Origin: Hyphomonadaceae bacterium UBA1933
GTDB taxonomy: Bacteria > Pseudomonadota > Alphaproteobacteria > Caulobacterales > Aquidulcibacteraceae
Reading direction: 5' to 3'
NCBI GenBank assembly: GCA_002337085.1
Contig: DDFH01000003.1
Coordinates: forward strand, 562,008 to 626,007
Length of the DNA: 64,000 bases
Shown: positions 37,446 to 45,835 of the stretch, piece after piece
How positions within the stretch are numbered: the stretch's first letter is position 1
Layout: each line of letters begins with the position of its first letter
Notes under the pieces: generated by a model
The model's input: the letters and a program-made list of their open reading frames with translations, nothing else
Database searches by the model: none
Told to the model about the DNA's origin: nothing
Made by a program: the position numbers and the translations under genes

Positions 37446-38183
37446 TTATTTATATATGCAGCTATCTAGCCCACTATCACGAACTGTATTTGCACCACGC
37501 ACAATCGCATTTGCACGTCTTTGAACATATGGCCCCGGTGAGTTTACGCGATATTTTTGCGGGTTGGGAAGGATTGCCGCAATTCTTGCTGCTTCATATG
37601 GAGTAAGGTCTTTTGCATGTTTATTGAAATAATAAAGTGACGCTGCTTCTGCACCAAAAACACCATCGCCCATCTCTGCAACATTCAAATACATTTCCAT
37701 TATGCGTCTTTTGGTCCAAATGGTTTCGGTTAGGATTGTGAAGCCAGCTTCAAAACCTTTTCTAACATAAGAACGGGATGGCCATAAAAATAGGTTTTTA
37801 GAGGTTTGTTGCGATATAGTTGACGCCCCGCGAAGCTTTTTACCTCTTTTATTGGCTTTATATGCTTTTTGCATTGCTTCAAACTCAAAACCATAATGGT
37901 GACAAAAACGGGCATCTTCGGAAGCAATTACCGAATCTACAAGATTGCGATTTATGTTTGTAAGACTTACGGGATGATAGCTTATTTTGTCACCCTCAAT
38001 CGCCCGTTGTACCATTAATGTAGTAAACGGGGCGGGGACTATCATATAAATCAATACCCATAATATTGCGAATGCAATGAAACCAATAATGATTTTGCCA
38101 ATCCACGCGAATAGGCCAGTTTTCTTTTTTTTGCGCTTTATACCCTCTAAAGGTGGTGGTGGCGTTAAATCGGTTTGGTTCAT
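37446..38183 (-). CDS. mtgA: Monofunctional biosynthetic peptidoglycan transglycosylase
   Basis: A 245-aa GT51 enzyme that polymerises lipid II glycan strands without a transpeptidase domain. A Lys-rich cytoplasmic start is followed by one membrane helix (about 25-48). Then come the catalytic glutamate motif ASEDARFCHHYG, the second GT51 motif GASTISQQTSKNLFLWPSRS, and EMYLNVAEMGDGVFGAE. The length fits MtgA. Its ATG overlaps the queG stop by 4 bp, so it is translated from the fzlA-queG-mtgA operon. Confidence 0.94.
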   Translation of the reverse strand: MNQTDLTPPPPLEGIKRKKKKTGLFAWIGKIIIGFIAFAILWVLIYMIVPAPFTTLMVQRAIEGDKISYHPVSLTNINRNLVDSVIASEDARFCHHYGFEFEAMQKAYKANKRGKKLRGASTISQQTSKNLFLWPSRSYVRKGFEAGFTILTETIWTKRRIMEMYLNVAEMGDGVFGAEAASLYYFNKHAKDLTPYEAARIAAILPNPQKYRVNSPGPYVQRRANAIVRGANTVRDSGLDSCIYK

Positions 38184-39217
38184 TTTTGCTTTTCTAATTG
38201 TTTTATTGCAAATTGGGCGGATGCCTTTATGCCTTCATCTTCCGAATTCAAATAGTTTTTTGCATATTTTAAAAGGCTTTTGTTTTCAGAATTGCCAACC
38301 GCAATTAATAAATTACGTAAATATTTCTTAAAACCAATTCTTTTGATTGGGTTTTTACGGAATTTTTCACGAAATGCTGCATCATCGGGCACAAACATTG
38401 CCTCAATTGATGAATTTTCAAAACTTTCACGCGGTAAAAAGTTTTCATCATTTGTGGGTTTTGCAAACTTATTCCACGGGCAAACCGCAATACAATCATC
38501 GCAGCCATAGATTCGGTTCCCCATTTTTGACATTAATTCATCGGGAATAACGCCATCATATTCAATTGTAAGATATGAAATGCAAAGCCGCGCATCAATT
38601 TGATATGGCGCAATGATTGCCCCCGTGGGACAGATATCGATACATGCAGAACAATTGCCGCAATGATTACTTTCGGTATCGTCATACTCAAGCTCGGTTG
38701 CAATAAGAATAGAGCCAAGAAATAAGTATGAGCCAAAATCACGCGAAACGAGATTTGTGTGCTTTCCTTGCCAGCCAATGCCAGAACGTGCCGCGAGTGG
38801 TTTTTCCATTAATGGGGCAGTATCAACAAATACTTTCACTTCTGCACCAGACTGCTTATGCAATATTCCGGCAAGTGCTTTGAGGCGTTTTTTTATTACA
38901 TCATGATAATCGTTATTCTGCGCATATACCGAAATATTCGCATTTGATTTTTCCGTAATTTTTTCAAGCGGGTCAGTTTTTGGGGCATAATTAACCCCAA
39001 GCATTATCGCACTTATTGCGCCATCCCACATTGCGGTGGGGTGGCTGCGCCGCTCTAGAGTAGTTTCAAACCATTGCATTGTGCCATGAAAATTATTTTC
39101 GACAAATAATTTTAAATTTTTGCCGCTTTCCCATTCTTTTCTTGCATCGCATATCCTTGCAACATCAAAGCCATTTTCAAGAGCAAGTTGTTTGATTAAA
39201 TTGGCATTAAGTGACAT
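38180..39217 (-). CDS. queG: Epoxyqueuosine reductase
   Basis: A 345-aa cobalamin-dependent iron-sulfur enzyme that performs the last step of queuosine tRNA modification. It has the two [4Fe-4S] motifs CGNCSACIDICPTGA and CDDCIAVCPWN, the active-site region RSGIGWQGKHTN and a C-terminal HEAT-like tail. I use the ATG at 39217; the longer frame starts with TTG at 39220. It begins only 7 bp after the upstream gene's stop and overlaps mtgA, so the three are one transcription unit. Confidence 0.94.
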   Translation of the reverse strand: MSLNANLIKQLALENGFDVARICDARKEWESGKNLKLFVENNFHGTMQWFETTLERRSHPTAMWDGAISAIMLGVNYAPKTDPLEKITEKSNANISVYAQNNDYHDVIKKRLKALAGILHKQSGAEVKVFVDTAPLMEKPLAARSGIGWQGKHTNLVSRDFGSYLFLGSILIATELEYDDTESNHCGNCSACIDICPTGAIIAPYQIDARLCISYLTIEYDGVIPDELMSKMGNRIYGCDDCIAVCPWNKFAKPTNDENFLPRESFENSSIEAMFVPDDAAFREKFRKNPIKRIGFKKYLRNLLIAVGNSENKSLLKYAKNYLNSEDEGIKASAQFAIKQLEKQK

Positions 39218-39224
39218 CAAAAAC

Positions 39225-39899
39225 CTAAAAATCTATCAAAGCATAATGTGAAGGCGGTGGGAATGATAACAGCCTTTCACCAAGAATGATAGCGAAACTA
39301 GGGCGTTGTTTGAAGTTTTGATAATAGTTTTTGGCATTTTCAAACCTGCTCCAATCGATTAAATCAAGATAATCTAATATCGAAATTTGGGATGCAACAA
39401 TCAAATCGACCAGAGATAAACGTTCGCCAGACAGCCATTGTGATTTTGCAGTATGGGCATCAATTGCGCCAAGATAATCGCGTATTTTATCACGGATTTG
39501 CCTTAAAATACCGGTATCTGGATATGAATTACGGTTGAGGTATTTATCAACTTTTTCTGCCAAAGCTAAATCAAGTAATGGTTTAAAATCAGAATCAAAT
39601 TCATGCGCCTTTACACGAATCTTTGCCCTTTCTAATGGGCCTGATGGGAAAAGGGGCGGGGTGGGGATTATGTCTTCTAAATATTCGAACCCAGCCATTG
39701 CATCGGGAATAATTGCGCCATTGCCCCATAAATCATCAATTAAAACCGGTGTTCTTCCACGTTTGTCAACAGCGAGTAACTCTGGGGAAACGCCAGATAA
39801 AGGAACCTCAATAGTATGGAAATTCACATGTTTTTCACCCAACGCGATTTTCATCGCCCTTGATAAAGGATCAAATGTTCGGGTGTGGAGGATTATCAT
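39225..39899 (-). CDS. fzlA: Glutathione S-transferase-fold protein, FzlA-like
   Basis: A 224-aa GST-fold protein with a thioredoxin-like N-terminal half (about 1-80) and an all-helical C-terminal half. It ends in the tail PPPSHYALIDF. In Caulobacter, FzlA binds FtsZ filaments, curves them and sets the rate of constriction, and I recall a very similar PxHYxxxDF tail there that contacts FtsZ. A GST gene directly upstream of queG is the common order in related alphaproteobacteria. The fold is certain. The FzlA assignment rests on the tail and gene order. It is the first gene of the fzlA-queG-mtgA unit, joining division with wall synthesis. Confidence 0.7.
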   Translation of the reverse strand: MIILHTRTFDPLSRAMKIALGEKHVNFHTIEVPLSGVSPELLAVDKRGRTPVLIDDLWGNGAIIPDAMAGFEYLEDIIPTPPLFPSGPLERAKIRVKAHEFDSDFKPLLDLALAEKVDKYLNRNSYPDTGILRQIRDKIRDYLGAIDAHTAKSQWLSGERLSLVDLIVASQISILDYLDLIDWSRFENAKNYYQNFKQRPSFAIILGERLLSFPPPSHYALIDF

Positions 39900-39991
39900 A
39901 TATGGTCTTTTGCCTAAAGTTGGTTAATATTTTATTTTATATTTACATTCGTTATTTTGAAATTTACATATGGTTTGATGTCACCATGCAG

Positions 39992-40155
39992 ATGCCCCGA
40001 ATTAGCCGTGAGGTATATACCAAAGCGAAGCGCAAGCGCGATTGAGCGCCGCGCGGAGTCGCGCGCCCCACCGGAGGCATGAGGGAATAGCATTTGCGAT
40101 TAGCAAATGCCCCGAATTAGCCGTGAGGTATATATTAATGCACAAATGTGTGCAT
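39992..40155. repeat. GC-rich repeat and palindrome cluster upstream of yajC
   Basis: Two perfect 28-bp direct repeats (39992-40019 and 40107-40134, beginning ATGCCCCGAATTAG) flank 87 bp. The intervening 40021-40080 is about 70% G+C, unlike its surroundings, and contains CGCGCG-GAGT-CGCGCG. An 8-bp hairpin GCATTTGC/GCAAATGC (40090-40097 with 40103-40110) overlaps the second repeat, and a 7-bp hairpin ATGCACA/TGTGCAT follows (40138-40155). It looks like a small palindromic extragenic element. The remainder of the 39900-40230 spacer is AT-rich and otherwise empty. Confidence 0.65.
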
Positions 40156-40230
40156 AACCATTGAGATTTTGGTGTTTCATATCTATTTAAGCATCAGTCT
40201 TTTTAAAAATTCAATTTTCATGAGGAAATA

Positions 40231-40581
40231 ATGTCTCTTTTACCAGCAATTGCTACTATGAATGTTCTTGCGCAGGCTGCTCCTGCTGCTACGGGTCCAT
40301 CAGATATTCTAATGAATTTTCTTCCGATTATTGCGGTGATGGTTGTATTTTATTTCCTTCTTATCCGTCCACAACAACAGCGTGTGAAGCAACACCAAAA
40401 AATGCTTTCAGAGCTTAAAAAAGGCGATACTGTTGTTACATCAGGCGGTTTCATTGGTAAGGTGAAAATATTGGGTGATGTTGATGTGTCTGTTGAAATT
40501 GCCCCAAATGTTGTGGTTAAAGTTGTGCGCGGAACAATTTCAGAAGTGCGCACCGAAACCCCTGCGAATGATGTAAAATAA
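40231..40581 (+). CDS. yajC: Preprotein translocase accessory subunit YajC
   Basis: A 116-aa protein with one membrane helix (about 30-48) and the family motif YFLLIRPQQQRVKQHQKMLSE split across the membrane exit, followed by a small soluble domain (GDTVVTSGGFIGKV). YajC associates with SecDF and the Sec translocon. GAGGAAATA precedes the ATG. It is the first gene of yajC-secD-secF, 16 bp before secD. Confidence 0.95.
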   Translation: MSLLPAIATMNVLAQAAPAATGPSDILMNFLPIIAVMVVFYFLLIRPQQQRVKQHQKMLSELKKGDTVVTSGGFIGKVKILGDVDVSVEIAPNVVVKVVRGTISEVRTETPANDVK

Positions 40582-40597
40582 TAAAGGAATCAGAACT

Positions 40598-42238
40598 TTG
40601 ATAAACTTACCACCATGGCGTATCTGGACGGTAGTCATTGTTACTATTCTTGGCATTATTTGGGCATTTCCAAATACATTAAGCGAGGATGCGCGTAACA
40701 AATTACCAAAATTCCTGCCGCATTCGGCAATTAATCTTGGTCTTGACCTACAAGGCGGTTCTCATCTCTTATTTGAAGTTGATAAGAATGCTATTTATAA
40801 ACAGCGCATAGATGCCGTTTCTGATGATATGGTTGGCGTTTTGCGTGGTAATGTTGACGGTAGCAAAACCAAACTTCCGGCACTTGCTTTTAGCGGTCGT
40901 GGCGTATCGCCAGATGGCTTAACCGCAAAAGTAACAATGACCAATCCTTCTGATGTCACCGAGGCAGTTCGTAGAATCACAACACTTGGACAACCTATTA
41001 CGGATGCAAATGGTGTTAGTGCGCTAAAAGATTTGGTTGTCACATCTAATGGTACAACCGTCAGCGTTAATCTTTCACCGGAAGCAATGGTATCAATGGA
41101 ACGCCGTGCCGTGGCGCAATCGATTGAAGTTGTCCGTCGTCGTATTGACGAAACTGGTACTAAAGAGCCTTCGATTACCCGACAAGGCAATGATCGTATT
41201 GTGGTTCAAGCACCTGGTGAGTCTGATCCTGAAAAATTAAAATCATTAATTGGGCAGACTGCAAAGCTAACTTTCCAAATGGTTGATGAAAGTGTTTCAA
41301 TGCAAGAAGCAATGGCGGGTCGTATCCCACCAGGTTCTGTATTGTTGCCACAACCAAACCGCCCTGAAGAGCCATATGTTCTTGTAAAAAGCCGTGCAAC
41401 ATTGGGCGGTGAAAACCTTACCGATGCGCGTCCAAATCAGGATTCAAACTCTGGCAACTGGGTGGTTTCATTCCGCCTTGATAGTGCAGGATCAAAAATC
41501 TTTGGTCGGGTTACAACTGATAATGTTGGCAAACGCTTTGCGATTGTTCTTGATAATAAGGTAATTTCTGCCCCAAATATTCAAGAGCCTATTCCTGGTG
41601 GTTCAGGTCAGATTACTGGTAATTTTACGCTTGAATCCGCTTCTGAACTTTCAACACTTTTGCGCGCTGGTGCATTACCTGCGCCATTGAAAATTCTTGA
41701 ACAACGTTCTGTTGGTGCGGAATTGGGGCAAGATGCCGTAAATGCGGGCGCAAAGGCAGGCATAATTGCCCTTGCATTTGTTGTTGTCTTTATGTTGCTT
41801 GCATATGGGTTCACTTTCGGTGGTTTCTCCATCATTGCACTTGGCGTAAACATAATATTGATTTTTGCGGGCATGGGTACTTTTGGCGCAACCTTAACCC
41901 TTCCGGGTATTGCCGGTTTGGTACTTACACTCGGTATGGCTGTGGATGCCAACGTTCTTATTTACGAGCGTATGCGTGAAGAATATGCGGCAGGGCGGTC
42001 GGTTGCTATGGCACTTGATGCCGGTTTCAGTCGGGCGGTGATGACAATTATTGATGCGCACGTAACATCATTATTGGCGGCAATTATTTTGTTCTATTTC
42101 GGCTCTGGGCCTGTTCGTGGTTTTGCATGGACATTGTCTTTGGGTATTTTAACTTCGGTATTTACTGCGGTTTTGGTTACACAGGTTTTGATTGCCTTAT
42201 GGTATCGCCGCACCAAACCAACTGTACTTCCTATTTAA
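40598..42238 (+). CDS. secD: Protein translocase subunit SecD
   Basis: A 546-aa protein. It has a first membrane helix, the P1 head with INLGLDLQGGSHLLFEV, a large periplasmic region, and five C-terminal membrane helices carrying the RND-type motifs GLVLTLGMAVDANVLIYERM. SecDF uses the proton gradient to pull proteins out of the Sec channel. It starts at TTG (40598), with AAGGA 8 nt upstream. It lies 8 bp before secF. Confidence 0.96.
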   Translation: MINLPPWRIWTVVIVTILGIIWAFPNTLSEDARNKLPKFLPHSAINLGLDLQGGSHLLFEVDKNAIYKQRIDAVSDDMVGVLRGNVDGSKTKLPALAFSGRGVSPDGLTAKVTMTNPSDVTEAVRRITTLGQPITDANGVSALKDLVVTSNGTTVSVNLSPEAMVSMERRAVAQSIEVVRRRIDETGTKEPSITRQGNDRIVVQAPGESDPEKLKSLIGQTAKLTFQMVDESVSMQEAMAGRIPPGSVLLPQPNRPEEPYVLVKSRATLGGENLTDARPNQDSNSGNWVVSFRLDSAGSKIFGRVTTDNVGKRFAIVLDNKVISAPNIQEPIPGGSGQITGNFTLESASELSTLLRAGALPAPLKILEQRSVGAELGQDAVNAGAKAGIIALAFVVVFMLLAYGFTFGGFSIIALGVNIILIFAGMGTFGATLTLPGIAGLVLTLGMAVDANVLIYERMREEYAAGRSVAMALDAGFSRAVMTIIDAHVTSLLAAIILFYFGSGPVRGFAWTLSLGILTSVFTAVLVTQVLIALWYRRTKPTVLPI

Positions 42239-42246
42239 GTGAGTGA

Positions 42247-43275
42247 ATGATGAAAACATCATCTAAATGGCCTTTAATTCGACTGGTTCCAAAACAAACG
42301 CATTTTGGGTTTGTACATTTTGCGCGCCTTGCAGCAAGCTTATCGATATTGCTTGTAGTTTTATCATTTGTTTCTTTTGCAACTGGCGGTTTCCGCAAAA
42401 ACCCGATTGACACTTTTAATTCCGCACAAGGCAATGTTGGTCAGAAGACCAGCGCCGTATTTGCTGATGCTTTTAACCTTGGTATCGACTTTAAAGGCGG
42501 TATTCTGGTTGAGGCAGTAGCACCAAAAGCGATAGATATCGCGGATTTAAGAAGTGAATTACACAATTTGCCAATTCGTGACCCGCAAGTTCAGGGTTTT
42601 GATAAACCAAATCAGGTAATGGTTCGTTATCTTGCCGACCATGAGGATATGGAACGAACAACGAAAATTGTGCGTGATGCGATTTCACAAAAATATCCTG
42701 GAACAACTTTCCCACCTGCTAGCTTTGTTGGTTCTAAAGTTTCTGGTGAATTATATCAAAATGGTATTATGGCACTGGTTGCGGCAATTAGCTTTATGCT
42801 TGTGTTTATTTGGTTCCGATTTGAGTTACAAATGGGTGTGGGTTCGGTTGCGGCATTGCTTCATGACGTTATCCTAACACTTGGTTTTATGTCGGTTACG
42901 CGTCTTGAATTCTCTTTGACATCAATTGCGGCTATTCTAACGATTATTGGTTATTCTATGAACGATACGGTCGTTGTGTATGACCGTTTGCGTGAAAATA
43001 TGCGTAAGTTTAAAAAGATGCCAATGGCGCAATTGATTGACCTTTCAACCAATGAAACGCTCTCAAGAACAATTATTACCGGTATGACAACCCTTTTGGC
43101 ACTTATAGGTCTTACAGTGATTGGTGGTACGACTATTCAATCATTCACAATTGCCATGATTTTTGGTGTTATCATTGGTACATATTCGTCGGTTTATGTG
43201 GCGGCACCTTTCAGTCTTTTGATACCGCGCAACAAGATTGATAAGCCAGAAAAAATCGTGGACGACAGACCATAG
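42247..43275 (+). CDS. secF: Protein translocase subunit SecF
   Basis: A 342-aa partner of SecD. After the first helix comes FNLGIDFKGGILVEA, a short periplasmic head and five C-terminal helices with GYSMNDTVVVYDRLREN. There are two adjacent ATG starts (42247, 42250), with GAGTG upstream. Its stop TAG overlaps the GTG start of the next gene by 1 bp (TAGTG), indicating coupling. Confidence 0.96.
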   Translation: MMKTSSKWPLIRLVPKQTHFGFVHFARLAASLSILLVVLSFVSFATGGFRKNPIDTFNSAQGNVGQKTSAVFADAFNLGIDFKGGILVEAVAPKAIDIADLRSELHNLPIRDPQVQGFDKPNQVMVRYLADHEDMERTTKIVRDAISQKYPGTTFPPASFVGSKVSGELYQNGIMALVAAISFMLVFIWFRFELQMGVGSVAALLHDVILTLGFMSVTRLEFSLTSIAAILTIIGYSMNDTVVVYDRLRENMRKFKKMPMAQLIDLSTNETLSRTIITGMTTLLALIGLTVIGGTTIQSFTIAMIFGVIIGTYSSVYVAAPFSLLIPRNKIDKPEKIVDDRP

Positions 43276-43922
43276 TGACTAATTCATTTTTGCAATATGC
43301 GCAGGAAAAAGATCCACGTCGTGGCTTTGCCTGTGCTTATTGTGATGATGCATTTCGGGATGCGCTTTGCGGGCTTGTGATTTTTGACACAGAAATTTGG
43401 GGAATTCATATACGCTCTGGCGATATGGCGCAATTCCGTCTGCAATTTTGGGCGGATGTAATATCCCAATACCCTAATTCAAAACCATTTGATAATGCCT
43501 CAGAAGCATTGTTTCTGTTGTTGCAAACCTGCTCAAAGGATGAGTTGCTTACCTATTTGGACGCGCACTTTACCTATCTTTCAGATAATAATTTGGGGCG
43601 TATGCAGGTTTGGCAACAATATTTCACGCTATCGGCAAGGGTATGTGGTCATTCAAATGATTGTACCAATTTATCGGCACAGGTGGTGATTAATGCCATT
43701 AATGGTGATTTTGCACAAAATCAGGCTTTAATTAATTCAATTAATTCCGCAATTGCGGCTTTACCATCAACTGAGCGTGCGAAATATATTAATGATTTGC
43801 TGTTTCTTCGGCTCGCTAAAACTGGCAATACCTTCAATAATATTCATAATGAACCTAAGCGCAAATTAGGCCTTTTGGCGCAATATAAGCTTTTTACTGG
43901 CAGGCTTTTTTCAAAAATTTAG
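43275..43922 (+). CDS. Squalene/phytoene synthase-like protein (NDUFAF6-type)
   Basis: A 215-aa protein of the squalene/phytoene synthase fold. It has the family-like starts CAYCDDAFRDAL and RLQFWADVI, but the two DxxxD substrate motifs are not visible, and it is shorter than true prenyl synthases (about 280-350 aa). It resembles the noncatalytic NDUFAF6-like proteins, which in mitochondria assist complex I assembly. A gene of this type after secF is usual in alphaproteobacteria. It starts with GTG coupled to secF and ends with a 4-bp overlap with the convergent gene. Its function in bacteria is unknown. Confidence 0.72.
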   Translation: MTNSFLQYAQEKDPRRGFACAYCDDAFRDALCGLVIFDTEIWGIHIRSGDMAQFRLQFWADVISQYPNSKPFDNASEALFLLLQTCSKDELLTYLDAHFTYLSDNNLGRMQVWQQYFTLSARVCGHSNDCTNLSAQVVINAINGDFAQNQALINSINSAIAALPSTERAKYINDLLFLRLAKTGNTFNNIHNEPKRKLGLLAQYKLFTGRLFSKI

Positions 43923-45811
43923 TGTTTTAACACTTTTACAAAAAGTGGTTTGTGGTGGCTTTGTGGTAGGCTTTCACCAATTTCGCATGATTGGATTTTC
44001 GCATTAAAACCAAACGCATGGTCGGTGGCAATATTTAATATACCTTTGTTATAGGTTGTTCCAAAAATACCACCGCATCTTATTCTTTTCGCACCAGAAG
44101 TTTTGGCAAAATCCTTCATGGTTCTATCCCATGGCACGATGCCAAAATCACCAAGTGTAAGAACCGCAGTCTCTTGATCACCCATACGGTTTGCGGCGCG
44201 ATTGATAATTGCATTGTCCTTTGGTGCACCAAGGCTTGGGTTAACGCCCATAACGGTAAGGCTATTATCCATTGGGCGTGCCATTGTTGGCTCACCAGGC
44301 AGGGTTACTGCCCGCCAGTTTTCTTTGGCAAGAACCGCTAGAGACGTTGGGTCATTGGCAATTGGAACCTGAATCACTGACCAGTTTGGTATATTACCCG
44401 CAATTAGTTTATTGGCACCGGCAACAATCAAAAGGGTCGCGCCATTTTTCTCTCCCTGAGAGACAAAACCTTGCAATGCCCTTGGTGAATTTTCAACATT
44501 TGCCCAGCCCACAATATTGGCATCGCCAGTGCCGCCAATTGGTGGCTCACCAAGTGTTGGAACAATATTAACAACAAAACCCAATAGGCATAATAGTGAC
44601 GCAATCGCCATCTGCCAATTGCGAAGGAATGCCCAGATGCCAGCACCAATTAATGCAAACCCACTCCAGATAATGCCATATGATGCAATATCAGAAAACG
44701 GTCTTCCCAACGGTGCGGCAAGCGTAGAAATAAGCAATAATATTGCCATTCCAGTAAAGAAAACGCCGCCCACAAGCGCAAATTCATTTGTTCTTTTTGC
44801 CTTGCGGCGTCTTTTGCCTTTTAGTTTGCGTTTTTTAGGTTCTGGTGGCGTTAAAATTGGTTCATTGAATAATTCTGATGCTGCCTCATCCACTGGTTCA
44901 GTTGCGGATGGGGGAGGTTGGTTAATTACTTCCTCAACCTTATCTTGTTCTGCCGATGTTTGATTTTCAGTTGGCTCAAATACTTCGCTAACTTCTTCAA
45001 TTACATTGGCTTCTTCATTCTCGTTGGATTGTGTTAAAGCCGTAACTTCATCACTAATTTCAACTTTATCTTCAGAAGGTAATGTTTCTTCTTCTTGCTC
45101 TTCTGTTTCAACTTCAGCGGTATCAGATGCTATTACATTATCCTCTGAATTTTCATCATCAGACGGTTTATCTATAACCTTTTCAAGGAGTTGTTCAGGA
45201 GATTGTTCTTGGATGCTCTCTTGAATACTCTCTGGCGCATTGGCAATAATTTCTTCTTTTTTCTCTTCGAGTAATTCATCATCAGACATACGCCAACGGT
45301 CAGAAAGATTATTCTCTTCCTCTGCTTGGTCAATTGCCTCATTAGCGGCACCATCCATCGTTTCGAATGGTGTTATTTCTGGAGCAAGCTCAACATCATT
45401 ATGCAGGATTTCTGATTGTGGTAATGCTTCAATTTCTTCTGCATCTTCCTGATTTATTTCAATAAATTCGTTTTCAGAAGTTAGAGATGTTGCTTCTGTT
45501 TCTGGGATATTATCGTTTTCTTCAGAAGGTGCTTGGGCGTATTCTTCGGTTTTGCCTTCATCAAGAATTATTGCAATATCTTCGGCGCTAAGTTGTGGAA
45601 GTTCTTCCTTAATTGGGCTTTGATACGCAAAATCAAGCTCAGGGTCATCAAAAACCGAAGTCTTAACTTTATCGTTATTTGATGTAGTAGCCACTGGCGC
45701 GGTTGAATTTATGTTACGAACCTCGCCAACGCTTCGACCAAGAATTGGATCATAGTCCTCTGGTAGAGGGTGGGGTATGTTGAATTCAAGTAATTTTTTA
45801 CCGATAGTCAA
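43919..45811 (-). CDS. Membrane protein with long acidic N-terminus and degenerate EEP-like domain
   Basis: A 630-aa protein. Residues 1-330 are low-complexity and extremely acidic (Glu/Asp/Ser/Pro/Thr), then comes a basic patch KKRKLKGKRRRKAKR. Three membrane segments follow (about 340-430) and then a C-terminal domain. That domain resembles the endonuclease/exonuclease/phosphatase family: GDFGIVPWD for GDFN-x-P, ATDHAFGF for the IDH strand, and SHHKPLFVKV for SDHxP. The Asn of DFN and the Asp of SDH are replaced, so the classical active site looks impaired. The start is TTG at 45811 with AGGGG 8 nt upstream. It lies 24 bp after argC on the same strand. Function unknown. Confidence 0.7.
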   Translation of the reverse strand: MTIGKKLLEFNIPHPLPEDYDPILGRSVGEVRNINSTAPVATTSNNDKVKTSVFDDPELDFAYQSPIKEELPQLSAEDIAIILDEGKTEEYAQAPSEENDNIPETEATSLTSENEFIEINQEDAEEIEALPQSEILHNDVELAPEITPFETMDGAANEAIDQAEEENNLSDRWRMSDDELLEEKKEEIIANAPESIQESIQEQSPEQLLEKVIDKPSDDENSEDNVIASDTAEVETEEQEEETLPSEDKVEISDEVTALTQSNENEEANVIEEVSEVFEPTENQTSAEQDKVEEVINQPPPSATEPVDEAASELFNEPILTPPEPKKRKLKGKRRRKAKRTNEFALVGGVFFTGMAILLLISTLAAPLGRPFSDIASYGIIWSGFALIGAGIWAFLRNWQMAIASLLCLLGFVVNIVPTLGEPPIGGTGDANIVGWANVENSPRALQGFVSQGEKNGATLLIVAGANKLIAGNIPNWSVIQVPIANDPTSLAVLAKENWRAVTLPGEPTMARPMDNSLTVMGVNPSLGAPKDNAIINRAANRMGDQETAVLTLGDFGIVPWDRTMKDFAKTSGAKRIRCGGIFGTTYNKGILNIATDHAFGFNAKIQSCEIGESLPQSHHKPLFVKVLKH

Positions 45812-45835
45812 GACTTCTGCCCCTTTACCCTTATC

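Noticed and set aside
39860..40045. A 61-codon frame crossing the repeat upstream of yajC
   Set aside because: It begins inside the fzlA-like gene on the other strand and ends within the repeat, so its sequence is an accident of the element.
39992..40134. CRISPR array from the two 28-bp repeats
   Set aside because: Only two repeats, an 87-bp interval containing palindromes, and no cas genes.
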